DNA from: Streptomyces koelreuteriae
GTDB taxonomy: Bacteria > Actinomycetota > Actinomycetes > Streptomycetales > Streptomycetaceae
Reading direction: 5' to 3'
Length of the DNA stretch: 64,000 nucleotides
Assembly (NCBI RefSeq): GCF_018604545.1
Contig: NZ_CP075896.1
Location: 4,340,001-4,404,000, forward strand
In this document: positions 37,151 to 45,488 of the stretch, piece by piece
How positions within the stretch are numbered: the first letter of the stretch is position 1
Layout: every line of letters begins with the position of its first letter
Translations under genes and position numbers: made by a program
The notes under the pieces: generated by a model
Databases searched by the model: none
Told to the model about the DNA's origin: nothing
The model's input: the letters and a program-made list of their open reading frames with translations, nothing else

Positions 37151-37471
37151 GGCTCGACCCCCTCAACGACGGGGCTCGACGGCCCCAGAGTCTTGACACG
37201 CGTTCATGGTCCGGCACGGACTCTCCGCAGAGAGACCGTGTCCGTAGGGCTTCCACGGTACCTGAGCCCGCGCCCATACGGTACGTCGCCCGCATGACGT
37301 GCCCGCGCCCAGGACCCTCGAGGCGCCCCGTCCTCGCTGGTCAACCGCGATTTTAACCACTTATCGGCGGTCGACCCGCCGGTAGAAGTGAGAGTTCTCT
37401 CTAACTGCCCACCGACGGGTACCGGCCAAACGTACGAGACCCCTCCGGGTCAGTCCCGTATCCGCTCCGGT
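37151..37471. other. Spacer between DUF3073 gene and vdh
   Basis: No gene is seen in these 321 bases. They must hold the DUF3073 promoter on the minus strand and the 3' end of the vdh transcript. A short AT-rich tract, GCGATTTTAACCACTTATC, lies at 37348-37366. I see no strong hairpin or recognisable box. Confidence 0.5.
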
Positions 37472-38575
37472 TCAGCGCGCCCGGCGCGCCATGGCCGCGT
37501 CGTGCATCCGCTGCTCGGCGATCCGGTCGGCCGCGGCGGCCGGCGGAATACCGTCCTCCTTCGCACGTGCGAATATGGCCAGCGTCGTGTCGTAGATCTT
37601 CGACGCCTTCGCCTTGCACCGCTCGAAGTCGAAGCCGTGCAGCTCGTCGGCCACCTGGATGACACCGCCGGCGTTCACCACGTAGTCCGGCGCGTAGAGG
37701 ATCCCGCGGTCGGCGAGGTCCTTCTCCACACCCGGGTGGGCGAGCTGGTTGTTGGCGGCGCCGCAGACCACCGAGGCGGTGAGCACGGGCACGGTGTCGT
37801 CGTCCAGGGCGCCGCCCAGGGCGCAGGGGGCGTAGATGTCCAGCCCGGCGACCCGGATCAGCTCGGCGGTGTCCTTGACGGCGATCACGTCCCGGTGCCG
37901 CTCGGTGATCCGCCGTACGGCGTCCTCGCGCACGTCCGTGACGAAGACCTCGGCGCCCTCCTTCACCAGGTGCTCCACCAGGTGGTGGCCGACCTTGCCG
38001 ACGCCGGCGATGCCGATCCGCCTGGCGCGCAGCGTCGGGTCGCCCCACAGGTGCTGGGCGGAGGCGCGCATGCCCTGGTAGACGCCGTACGCGGTGAGGA
38101 CGGAGGAGTCCCCGGCGCCGCCGTTCTCGGGGGAGCGGCCGGTCGTCCAGCGGCACTCGCGGGCCACGACGTCCATGTCGGCGACATACGTACCGACGTC
38201 GCAGGCGGTGACGTAGCGGCCGCCGAGGGAGGCCACGAAGCGGCCGTAGGCGAGGAGCAGCTCCTCGCTCTTGATCCGCTCCGGGTCGCCGATGATCACG
38301 GCCTTGCCGCCGCCGTGGTCGAGTCCGGCCATGGCGTTCTTGTACGACATCCCGCGCGCGAGGTTCAGCGCGTCGGCGACGGCCTCGGCCTCGGTCGCGT
38401 ACGGGTAGAAGCGCGTACCGCCGAGCGCGGGGCCCAGGGCGGTGGAGTGGAGGGCGATGACGGCCTTGAGGCCGCTCGCGCGGTCCTGGCAGAGCACGAC
38501 TTGCTCATGACCCCCCTGATCCGAGTGGAACAGGGTGTGCAGTACATCAGCAGGCGCGCCGGCTACGTCGGTCAC
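37472..38575 (-). CDS. vdh: Valine (leucine/phenylalanine) dehydrogenase
   Basis: 367 residues from the GTG at 38575, set by AGGAGT upstream; the frame is open to 38806 but without support. The Glu/Leu/Phe/Val dehydrogenase active site is GMSYKNAMAGLDHGGGKAVI with the catalytic Lys, and the NAD-binding loop is GIAGVGKVGHHLVEHL. The position before bldC is that of valine dehydrogenase in S. coelicolor. It oxidatively deaminates branched-chain amino acids, supplying acyl-CoA precursors for polyketides. Confidence 0.92.
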   Translation of the reverse strand: MTDVAGAPADVLHTLFHSDQGGHEQVVLCQDRASGLKAVIALHSTALGPALGGTRFYPYATEAEAVADALNLARGMSYKNAMAGLDHGGGKAVIIGDPERIKSEELLLAYGRFVASLGGRYVTACDVGTYVADMDVVARECRWTTGRSPENGGAGDSSVLTAYGVYQGMRASAQHLWGDPTLRARRIGIAGVGKVGHHLVEHLVKEGAEVFVTDVREDAVRRITERHRDVIAVKDTAELIRVAGLDIYAPCALGGALDDDTVPVLTASVVCGAANNQLAHPGVEKDLADRGILYAPDYVVNAGGVIQVADELHGFDFERCKAKASKIYDTTLAIFARAKEDGIPPAAAADRIAEQRMHDAAMARRAR

Positions 38576-38798
38576 TGTGGTGACTCCTGAGTAAGTTGCG
38601 GCGGGTGGGGCTGGGCTCCCGTATGGGTGGCGGGAGCCGTCGAGCATGAGATTAGAGCCTGGTGCGCCCGTGGGAGGCACCGCGCACAGGATCCCCTCCG
38701 TGCGGAGTACAGCCGTGCGACGATTTGCATAGTCTTCCCGTGCGTTTGTGAGTGGGTTCCGCAGGTTTTCGCGACGGAGCGCGGGGGAGGGAGCAGGC

Positions 38799-39644
38799 GT
38801 GCCCAAGGTGTCCTCGGTGATCGTCCCCTACGCGACCTATCTGCGCGTGTACGAACCGCTGGCCGCCTTCGCCGAGCCGGAGCGCAGCCACTGGGCCCGC
38901 TACGCCCGTCGTACGGACCGCCCCTCGTACCAGGACGAACTCCGTCGCGCCCTGGCCGACTTGGCGCCCACCCCGCCGGTCCCGGTGCCGGTGCACGAGA
39001 GCGAGGACGCCTTCGTGCTCGATGTCGACGGCGTCGTCTGCGTCTGCCCCTGGCGCACCCGGCTGCGCGGCTGGCAGGCCCTGGACGAGCTCTCCGAGGA
39101 GCTCCCCCAGTCCGTCCTGGACGCGGTCCTGCCGCCTTTCCTGCGGGACCAGGCCACCCAGGACTACGAGCGCTGGCTCGCGATCAACCCGGACGCCCGG
39201 CCGTGGATCCGTACGGCGACCTGGCAGGTGCCGATCAACTGGTTCGTGCTGGTCTCCGACGAGGAGCGGGAGTACGACAAGGGTGACTCGGTCGACAGCC
39301 CGCCGGTGCTGCGCTACCGCACGCCGATGGTCCAGGCCCGGCGGCGGGTGGCCCGGGGCCTCAGGGCCCTGAAGGAGGCCATGGACGAGGGGCCGCTGAT
39401 CGACGGCCTGGTGGACGTCGGACGCTGGCTGGAGGAGTTCCACCCGCGCTCGCTCGTGGAGCTGGACTACGGCGGCCTGGTGCACGCCCTGCCGGCCGGG
39501 GCCCTGGAGGACGACCACTCGGCGGCGGACGTGGCCGAGGGGATCGCCGCGCTGCGCCGGGGTGACGGCACGGCCGCGGGGGTGGCGTACGCGCGGCTGG
39601 TGGAGCGGTGGCGTTCCGTACGTGATCTGCGGTCGGCCAACTGA
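38799..39644 (+). CDS. Conserved actinobacterial protein upstream of bldC
   Basis: 281 residues from the GTG at 38799, after GGGGGAGGGAG (MPKVSSVIVPYATYLRVYEP). No membrane segment or known catalytic motif is visible. The sequence is rich in charged and aromatic residues, for example FVLDVDGVVCVCPWRTRLRG and RTATWQVPINWFVLVSDEER. It is widely conserved just before bldC in Streptomyces. Divergent from vdh with a 223-base shared upstream region. Function unknown. Confidence 0.8.
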   Translation: MPKVSSVIVPYATYLRVYEPLAAFAEPERSHWARYARRTDRPSYQDELRRALADLAPTPPVPVPVHESEDAFVLDVDGVVCVCPWRTRLRGWQALDELSEELPQSVLDAVLPPFLRDQATQDYERWLAINPDARPWIRTATWQVPINWFVLVSDEEREYDKGDSVDSPPVLRYRTPMVQARRRVARGLRALKEAMDEGPLIDGLVDVGRWLEEFHPRSLVELDYGGLVHALPAGALEDDHSAADVAEGIAALRRGDGTAAGVAYARLVERWRSVRDLRSAN

Positions 39645-39913
39645 CCTCTGACCTTGTGACCCTACGGACGGCTCGCGGACGGTCACGAACTGACGTTTGA
39701 CGAACCGCCCGATTTGAGGTTTTGTCCTCGCACCGACTTCCTGAAGCGGACTGTGCGTTTCCTGAGGCTTCGTCAACAAAGGACGTACGACCCGATCCGG
39801 GCGTACCTCCCAAGTAGGCCAAGCGTGACGGACTACACGTACGTGGCTCTTGCGCCCCTTGCCCCTCCTCATGCCAAAATAGGACAAGGAGTCCGGGGGG
39901 CTCCTTCCGTCCC

Positions 39914-39926
39914 GTAGTGCTGCACT
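39914..39926. promoter_or_regulatory. Short palindrome TAGTGC-T-GCACTA
   Basis: Perfect 6-bp arms around one base, about 315 bases upstream of bldC. It could be an operator half; there is no further support. Confidence 0.35.
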
Positions 39927-39979
39927 ATGGGCGGAATCTCAGCATTGCACGCTTTGGGGGGTCTCGTGACTCCTGATCG

Positions 39980-40004
39980 CCGCTGTGACTGATCGTCACA
40001 GCGG
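39980..40004. promoter_or_regulatory. Perfect 10-bp inverted repeat in the bldC leader
   Basis: CCGCTGTGAC and GTCACAGCGG flank TGATC. As DNA it is a good dimeric operator. As RNA it is a stable stem-loop. It is not followed by a T-run, so a simple terminator is less likely. Confidence 0.55.
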
Positions 40005-40240
40005 CGTGACTGTCCGCTATGGCATGGTCCATCGGCTTCCGTCGCTGATGAACACCTGGAGGGGCAATTCCATCGGTTTGGCCGACGAGGCTGGACGGAT
40101 GGTGTAGTTGTAGTGCCGAGGACAAGCCGTTCGTCCTATAACCGACTCGACTCGCGTCCGCCATTTCGGGCAACGCGGGTCAAGGTGCAGAATTTAGAGG
40201 AAAGAACCGAGAAGGTTCGGTTCTCCCGAGGAGGCCGCTC

Positions 40241-40447
40241 ATGACCGCTCGCACCCCTGATGCCGAGCCGCTGCTGACCCCGGCTGAGGTCGCCACCATG
40301 TTCCGCGTGGACCCGAAGACGGTCACGCGGTGGGCGAAGGCCGGCAAGCTCACGTCGATCCGCACGCTCGGCGGGCATCGGCGCTACCGCGAGGCTGAGG
40401 TCCGCGCTCTGCTCGCGGGCATTCCGCAGCAGCGCAGCGAGGCCTGA
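40241..40447 (+). CDS. bldC: BldC, MerR-like developmental regulator
   Basis: 68 residues: MTARTPDAEPLLTPAEVATM, then FRVDPKTVTRWAKAGKLTSI and RTLGGHRRYREAEVRALLAG. This is the BldC sequence as I know it: a single MerR-type winged helix without an effector domain. BldC binds head-to-tail to direct repeats and delays entry into sporulation in Streptomyces. The start follows a GAGGAGG ribosome site. Confidence 0.97.
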   Translation: MTARTPDAEPLLTPAEVATMFRVDPKTVTRWAKAGKLTSIRTLGGHRRYREAEVRALLAGIPQQRSEA

Positions 40448-40827
40448 ACAATTGAATACCGGACAAACCGGCTGGTCCCCCACTGGCCGCGGCGTCCGGA
40501 ACCCTAGCTCCAAGCGACGCGGGTCCTGCCCCAACAGGTCCCACGCCCAAGCCAGTCAGAGCTTCGCAGGCATGTAACAGGGTGCGTCGTAGATCGCGTT
40601 GGACTCCGCCGGGTCCAGCGCGATCTTTTTTGTGCGCCGGGCGCCGGGCCGTCGGCCCTGCTGTGAGTGGCCTTGTCGGAGTCTGGGGAGGGGTGTCGGA
40701 TCTCCTGTGCGCGGTGCCCCGGGTGGGGTGCAATTGCACATATTAAATTGACCTGTTGTAGGTGGGGTGTAAGTACCGCACTTTCCAAAACTCATGCGGT
40801 GACACCCGTCACATACCGAGCGGCTTG
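40448..40827. other. Spacer downstream of bldC, mostly non-coding
   Basis: Between bldC and the convergent DUF6274 gene. It has an unusual AT-rich core (GCAATTGCACATATTAAATT, 40730-40749), a T-run (GATCTTTTTTGTGC near 40623) that could belong to a terminator, and one possible small minus-strand gene listed separately. Confidence 0.45.
40556..40795 (-). CDS. Possible small protein gene, mixed codon use
   Basis: 79 codons. The last 25 (RRTKKIALDPAESNAIYDAP and on) have the G/C third-position pattern of real Streptomyces genes, while the first 25 (MSFGKCGTYTPPTTGQFNMC) are AT-rich with atypical codons. It may be a small acquired protein, a fusion of an AT-rich leader with an older coding end, or a remnant. 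No family is recognised. Confidence 0.3.
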   Translation of the reverse strand: MSFGKCGTYTPPTTGQFNMCNCTPPGAPRTGDPTPLPRLRQGHSQQGRRPGARRTKKIALDPAESNAIYDAPCYMPAKL

Positions 40828-41037
40828 TTAGCTCTGACGCCGGTGCGGTAGAGGAGTCTCCGGCTCCAGCACCCCACGCTCGGACGGGTGTTGAGGCCGG
40901 CCCGGAGCGGACTCCATCGCCAGCCGCAGCAGGCGGTGGCAGATCGGACAGCGACGTGTGAGGTGCCGGTACGACGACGCGGCCGACAGATGCGCGCGGA
41001 GCAGGGCCCGCGTCTCGTGCCTAGCCGATGCCGCCAT
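40828..41037 (-). CDS. DUF6274-type small protein with CxxC
   Basis: 69 residues. MAASARHETRALLRAHLSAA is followed by YRHLTRRCPICHRLLRLAME, with a single CxxC that could bind zinc as a dimer or with the nearby histidines. A strong GGAGGTGG ribosome site sets the ATG at 41037; the longer open frame that runs into the tRNA is not real. Conserved downstream of bldC in Streptomyces; function unknown. Confidence 0.75.
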   Translation of the reverse strand: MAASARHETRALLRAHLSAASSYRHLTRRCPICHRLLRLAMESAPGRPQHPSERGVLEPETPLPHRRQS

Positions 41038-41157
41038 ACGCCACCTCCAGAGGGCCGCACGGGGAACGTCCCTGGTTTCTGGGTACCGAGCGAACGAGGG
41101 GCCGTCAAGACGGCGTGGGGGGCTCGGGGGCTCCTGCGGAGGCCGGACGCACGAAAA

Positions 41158-41185
41158 AGAGCCCGGATCCGAAGATCCGGGCTCT
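41158..41185 (-). terminator. Terminator of tRNA-Asp copy 1
   Basis: A perfect 12-bp stem AGAGCCCGGATC / GATCCGGGCTCT with a four-base loop. On the minus strand it is followed by T5, an intrinsic terminator 8 bases after the tRNA. Confidence 0.88.
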
Positions 41186-41192
41186 TGTACTG

Positions 41193-41267
41193 CGGTCCTG
41201 ACGGGATTTGAACCCGCGGCCTCCACCTTGACAGGGTGGCGAGCACTCCAAACTGCTCCACAGGACC
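41193..41267 (-). tRNA. tRNA-Asp (anticodon GUC), copy 1
   Basis: The reverse complement begins GGTCCTGTGGAGCAGTTTGG, with anticodon loop CTGTCAA (GUC), T-arm GCGGGTTCAAATCCCGT and acceptor GGTCCTG / CAGGACC. It is identical to copy 2 at 47148-47222. No CCA is encoded. Confidence 0.95.
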
Positions 41268-41361
41268 AGGTTTCGCAGTGCGATTCGTGCGTTGCGCTGC
41301 GAGAAGAGACTGTACAGGAGGGGTGGGGCCCTGCGCGAACTCACCCCACGTGCACGGGCGA

Positions 41362-44300
41362 TTACGGGACAGCGGCGTCGATCGCCTTGACGATCCGCTT
41401 GTCGGAGACGGGGTACGCCGTGCCCAGCGCGTGGGCGAAATAGCTGACCCGGAGCTCCTCGATCATCCAGCGGATGTCCAGGACCGACGACGGCACCGGC
41501 CGGCCCTGCGGCATCTGCTCCAGCAGCCAGGCGTACTCGTCCTGCATCTCGTGGACCTTCTGCATCCGCGTGGTGTCCCGCTGGACGTTCGCCGGCATCT
41601 GCTGCAGCCGCCGGTCCGCCGCCACCAGATAGCGCATCAGGTCCGCCTGGCGCCGCAGCCCCGCCTCCGTCACGAAGCCGGGCTTCACGAGGGCGTCGAG
41701 CTGCTTGCGTACGTCCTGGAGGTTCGGCAGCAGCGCCGGGCTGCGTACGCCCTTCAGACGGCGCTCACAGGCCTGCCAGGCGGCGAGCACCTGCTGCACC
41801 TGGCCCACCGTACGGACCGTCGTATCGACGATCTCCGCGCGGACCTTGTCGTACAGCTTCCGGTAGGACTCCTCGTCCCAGGCCGGCCCGCCGAAGTCCC
41901 CGATCAGCTTGTCGGCGGCCGCCATCGCGCAGTCGTCGAACAGGTTCTGGATGGAGCCGTGCGGATTCGCGGACAGCGCCAGCTTCTGCGCGTTCGTCAG
42001 CTTCTCGGAGGCGAACTTCGCCGGGTTCACCGGGATGTTGCGCAGGATCAGGCGGCGCGTGCCCTTCCACATGGCCTGGGCCTGCTCGGCCTCCGTGTCG
42101 AAGAGGCGTACGGAGACCGTGTCGCCGTCGTCGACCAGCGCCGGGTACGCCTTCACCGGCTGGCCGGCCCGCTTGGTCTCGAAGACACGCGTGAGCGTGC
42201 CGATCGTCCAGTCGGTGAGGCCCTTGCGCTCCAGGGACTCGCCGCCCTGGCGCTCGGCGGTGGCCGCCGCGGCCTGGGAGAGGGCCTTGCGGGCCTTCGG
42301 CCGCAACTGCAGCTTCAGCGCCTCCAGGTCCTTGTCCTCCGCGAGCTTGCGACGCCGCTCGTCGACGATCCGGAACGTGACCTTGAGGTGGTCGGGGACC
42401 TTGGACCAGTCGAAGTCGTCCGCCTCGAACGGGACGCCGACCTTGCGCCGCAGCTCGCGGACCATCGTGGTCGTGAGGGGCTCCTGGAGCGGTACCGCGC
42501 TGTCCAGGAACGCCTGCGCGTGGTTCGGCGCGGGGACGTAGTGGCGGCGGATCGGCTTCGGCAGGGACCGGATCAGTTCCGTGACCACCTCCTCCCGCAG
42601 GCCCGGGATCTGCCAGTCGAAGCCCTCGTCCGTGACCTGGTTGAGGACCTGGAGCGGGATGTGGACGGTCACGCCGTCGGCGTCCGCGCCAGGCTCGAAC
42701 TGGTAGGTCACACGGAACTTGAGGTTCCCCTGGCGCCAGGAGTCCGGGTAGTCGGCCTTGCTGACCTCGCCCGCCTTCTCGTTGATGAGCATCTCGCGCT
42801 CGAAGTCGAGAAAGTCGGGCTGCTCGTGCCGCTTGCGCTTCCACCAGGAGTCGAAGTGGGCGCCGGAGACGACATGTTCGGGGATCTTCTGGTCGTAGAA
42901 GTCGAACAGCGTCTCGTCGTCGACCAGGATGTCCCGGCGCCGGGCCCGGTGCTCCAGCTCCTCCACCTCGGTGAGGAGGCGGCGGTTGTCGGAGTAGAAC
43001 TTGTGGTGGGTGCGCCAGTCGCCCTCGACGAGCGCGTTCCGGATGAACAGGTCGCGGCTGACCTCGGGGTCGATCCGGCCGTAGTTGACCTTCCGCTGCG
43101 CCACGATCGGTACGCCGTACAGCGTGACCTTCTCGTACGCCATCACCGCGGCCTGGTCCTTCTCCCAGTGCGGTTCGCTGTAGGTGCGCTTGAGGAGGTG
43201 GGCGGCGAGGGGTTCGACCCACTCGGGCTCGATCTTCGCGTTGACGCGGGCCCAGAGGCGGGACGTCTCGACGAGTTCGGCGGACATGACGAAGCGCGGG
43301 GGCTTCTTGAAGAGGGCCGAGCCGGGGAAGACCGCGAACTTGGCGTTGCGGGCGCCCAGGTACTCGTTCTTCCCCGTGCTTCTCCCGCCCTCGCCTCCGC
43401 TCTCCTTCACGTCCTTCATGCCGACGTGGGAGAGCAGGCCCGCGAGGAGGGAGACGTGGATGCGGTCGTCCGGGGCGTCGTCCTCGTTGAGGTGGATGCC
43501 CATCTGCTTGGCGACCGTGCGCAACTGGCTGTAGATGTCCTGCCATTCGCGGATGCGAAGGAAGTTGAGGTACTCCTGCTTGCACATCCGGCGGAAGGAG
43601 GACGAGCCCCGCTCCTTCTGCTGCTCGCGGACGTAGCGCCAGAGGTTGAGGAACGCCAGGAAGTCGCTGGTCTCGTCCTTGAAACGGGCGTGCTGCTGGT
43701 CGGCCTGCGCCTGTTTGTCGGACGGGCGCTCGCGCGGATCCTGGATGGACAGCGCGGCGGCTATGACCATGACCTCGCGGACACAGCCGTTCCGGTCGGC
43801 CTCCAGCACCATGCGGGCCAGCCGCGGGTCGACGGGGAGCTGGGCGAGCTTGCGGCCGGTCTGCGTGAGCCGCTTGCGGATGTCCTTCTGGGCCGGGTCG
43901 AAGGCACCGAGCTCCTGGAGGAGCTGCACGCCGTCGCGGATGTTGCGGTGGTCCGGCGGGTCGATGAAGGGGAACTTCTCGATGTCGCCGAGGCCGGCCG
44001 CGGTCATCTGCAGGATGACGGAGGCGAGGTTCGTACGGAGGATCTCCGCGTCCGTGAACTCCGGGCGGGCGTCGAAGTCGTCCTCGGCGTAGAGGCGGAT
44101 GCAGATGCCGTCGGACGTACGGCCGCAGCGGCCCTTGCGCTGGTTGGCGCTGGCCTGGGAGACCGGCTCGATGGGCAGGCGCTGGACCTTGGTGCGGTGG
44201 CTGTAGCGGGAGATCCGCGCGAAGCCCGGGTCGATGACGTACTTGATGCCCGGGACGGTGAGGGAGGTCTCGGCGACGTTGGTCGCCAGAACGATCCTGC

Positions 44301-45330
44301 GTCCGGTGTGCGGCTGGAAGACGCGGTGCTGCTCGGCGTGCGACAGCCGGGCGTAGAGGGGCAGGACCTCGGTGAATCTGTACTGCTTCTTCGTGAGCGC
44401 GTCGGCGGTGTCCCGGATCTCCCGCTCGCCGGAGAGGAAGACGAGGATGTCGCCCTTGCCCTCCTTCTGGAGTTCCTCCACGGCGTCGGTGATCGCGGTG
44501 ATCTGGTCGCGGTCGGCGTCGTCGGAGTCCTCTTCGAGGAGCGGCCGGTAGCGCACCTCCACGGGGTACGTACGGCCGCTGACCTCGATGATCGGGGCGT
44601 CGCCGAAGTGCCGGGAGAAGCGCTCGGGGTCGATGGTGGCCGAGGTGATGACGACCTTGAGGTCGGGCCGCTTCGGCAGCAGCTGGGCGAGATAGCCCAG
44701 CAGGAAGTCGATGTTGAGGGACCGCTCGTGGGCCTCGTCGATGATGATCGTGTCGTAGGCGCGCAGCTCGCGGTCCGTCTGGATCTCGGCGAGCAGGATG
44801 CCGTCCGTCATCAGCTTGACGAAGGTGGCCTCGGGGTCGACCTGGTCGGTGAAGCGGACCTTCCAGCCGACGGTCTCGCCGAGCGGGGTGTTCAGCTCCT
44901 CCGCCACGCGCTCGGCGACGGTGCGGGCGGCGATACGACGGGGCTGGGTGTGCCCGATCATGCCGCGCACGCCCCGCCCGAGCTCCATGCAGATCTTCGG
45001 GATCTGCGTGGTCTTCCCGGAACCGGTCTCACCGGCGACGATCACGACCTGGTGGTCGCGGATGGCGTCGGCGATCACGTCCTTCTTCTGGCTGACCGGA
45101 AGCTGCTCGGGGTAGGTGACCTCGGGCATGCGGGCGCGCCGCCCGGCCATCCGCTCCTCGGCCTTGGCGACCTCCGCCTCGATCTCGGCGAGCACGGCGG
45201 CCTGGGCCTCCGGCTTACGGATCTTGCGCGCACCTTCGAGCCTGCGGCCGAGCCGGTGCGCGTCGCGCAGGGACAGCTCGGTCAGGCGGGGGGCGAGGGC
45301 GCCGAGGGCGGGGGCGGAGTGCGTAGACAT
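41362..45330 (-). CDS. hrpA: ATP-dependent RNA helicase HrpA
   Basis: 1322 residues, full length for HrpA. Walker A GETGSGKT is at 100-107 and the DEAH box at 198-201. Next come VITSATIDPERFSRHFGDAP (motif III) and QRKGRCGRTSDGICIRLYAE (motif VI), then the helicase-associated OB domain and the long HrpA-specific C-terminal DUF3418 region (RRDILVDDETLFDFYDQKIP onward). DEAH/RHA helicases of this type process mRNA and rescue stalled ribosomes. Monocistronic; ends about 95 bases before tRNA-Asp on the same strand. Confidence 0.95.
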   Translation of the reverse strand: MSTHSAPALGALAPRLTELSLRDAHRLGRRLEGARKIRKPEAQAAVLAEIEAEVAKAEERMAGRRARMPEVTYPEQLPVSQKKDVIADAIRDHQVVIVAGETGSGKTTQIPKICMELGRGVRGMIGHTQPRRIAARTVAERVAEELNTPLGETVGWKVRFTDQVDPEATFVKLMTDGILLAEIQTDRELRAYDTIIIDEAHERSLNIDFLLGYLAQLLPKRPDLKVVITSATIDPERFSRHFGDAPIIEVSGRTYPVEVRYRPLLEEDSDDADRDQITAITDAVEELQKEGKGDILVFLSGEREIRDTADALTKKQYRFTEVLPLYARLSHAEQHRVFQPHTGRRIVLATNVAETSLTVPGIKYVIDPGFARISRYSHRTKVQRLPIEPVSQASANQRKGRCGRTSDGICIRLYAEDDFDARPEFTDAEILRTNLASVILQMTAAGLGDIEKFPFIDPPDHRNIRDGVQLLQELGAFDPAQKDIRKRLTQTGRKLAQLPVDPRLARMVLEADRNGCVREVMVIAAALSIQDPRERPSDKQAQADQQHARFKDETSDFLAFLNLWRYVREQQKERGSSSFRRMCKQEYLNFLRIREWQDIYSQLRTVAKQMGIHLNEDDAPDDRIHVSLLAGLLSHVGMKDVKESGGEGGRSTGKNEYLGARNAKFAVFPGSALFKKPPRFVMSAELVETSRLWARVNAKIEPEWVEPLAAHLLKRTYSEPHWEKDQAAVMAYEKVTLYGVPIVAQRKVNYGRIDPEVSRDLFIRNALVEGDWRTHHKFYSDNRRLLTEVEELEHRARRRDILVDDETLFDFYDQKIPEHVVSGAHFDSWWKRKRHEQPDFLDFEREMLINEKAGEVSKADYPDSWRQGNLKFRVTYQFEPGADADGVTVHIPLQVLNQVTDEGFDWQIPGLREEVVTELIRSLPKPIRRHYVPAPNHAQAFLDSAVPLQEPLTTTMVRELRRKVGVPFEADDFDWSKVPDHLKVTFRIVDERRRKLAEDKDLEALKLQLRPKARKALSQAAAATAERQGGESLERKGLTDWTIGTLTRVFETKRAGQPVKAYPALVDDGDTVSVRLFDTEAEQAQAMWKGTRRLILRNIPVNPAKFASEKLTNAQKLALSANPHGSIQNLFDDCAMAAADKLIGDFGGPAWDEESYRKLYDKVRAEIVDTTVRTVGQVQQVLAAWQACERRLKGVRSPALLPNLQDVRKQLDALVKPGFVTEAGLRRQADLMRYLVAADRRLQQMPANVQRDTTRMQKVHEMQDEYAWLLEQMPQGRPVPSSVLDIRWMIEELRVSYFAHALGTAYPVSDKRIVKAIDAAVP

Positions 45331-45488
45331 ACGGGTCCCAGGATCTCATCCCCGGGAAATCCGTGGCGAACGGTTTTGTCCCACCGCCCGGGGTGCGGAG
45401 TGAGGTTTGACCGTTTCTCGTTCGGGCGGCGCTTGCATGGCGGTGAGGCCGTACGGCAGCCGCTCGCGATTGGAGGGCCTCCCGTCCC

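Larger units (their letters stand above)
39645..40240. promoter_or_regulatory. Long leader/control region of bldC
   Basis: These 596 bases before bldC contain no convincing gene (the frames on either strand lack typical codon use). They hold two notable palindromes, listed separately at 39914-39926 and 39980-40004, and AT-richer stretches (CAAAATAGGACAAGG, TCCTATAACCG, GAATTTAGAGG). A GAGGAGG ribosome site precedes bldC. The length suggests a complex promoter or a long 5' leader. Confidence 0.5.

Noticed and set aside
39925..40173. Small minus-strand gene in the bldC leader
   Set aside because: The third-position base pattern is not Streptomyces-like, there is no ribosome site, and it overlaps the palindromes.
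40888..41211. Plus-strand small gene opposite DUF6274
   Set aside because: The minus-strand DUF6274 frame has a strong ribosome site and a recognisable protein; the plus frame runs into the tRNA-Asp gene.
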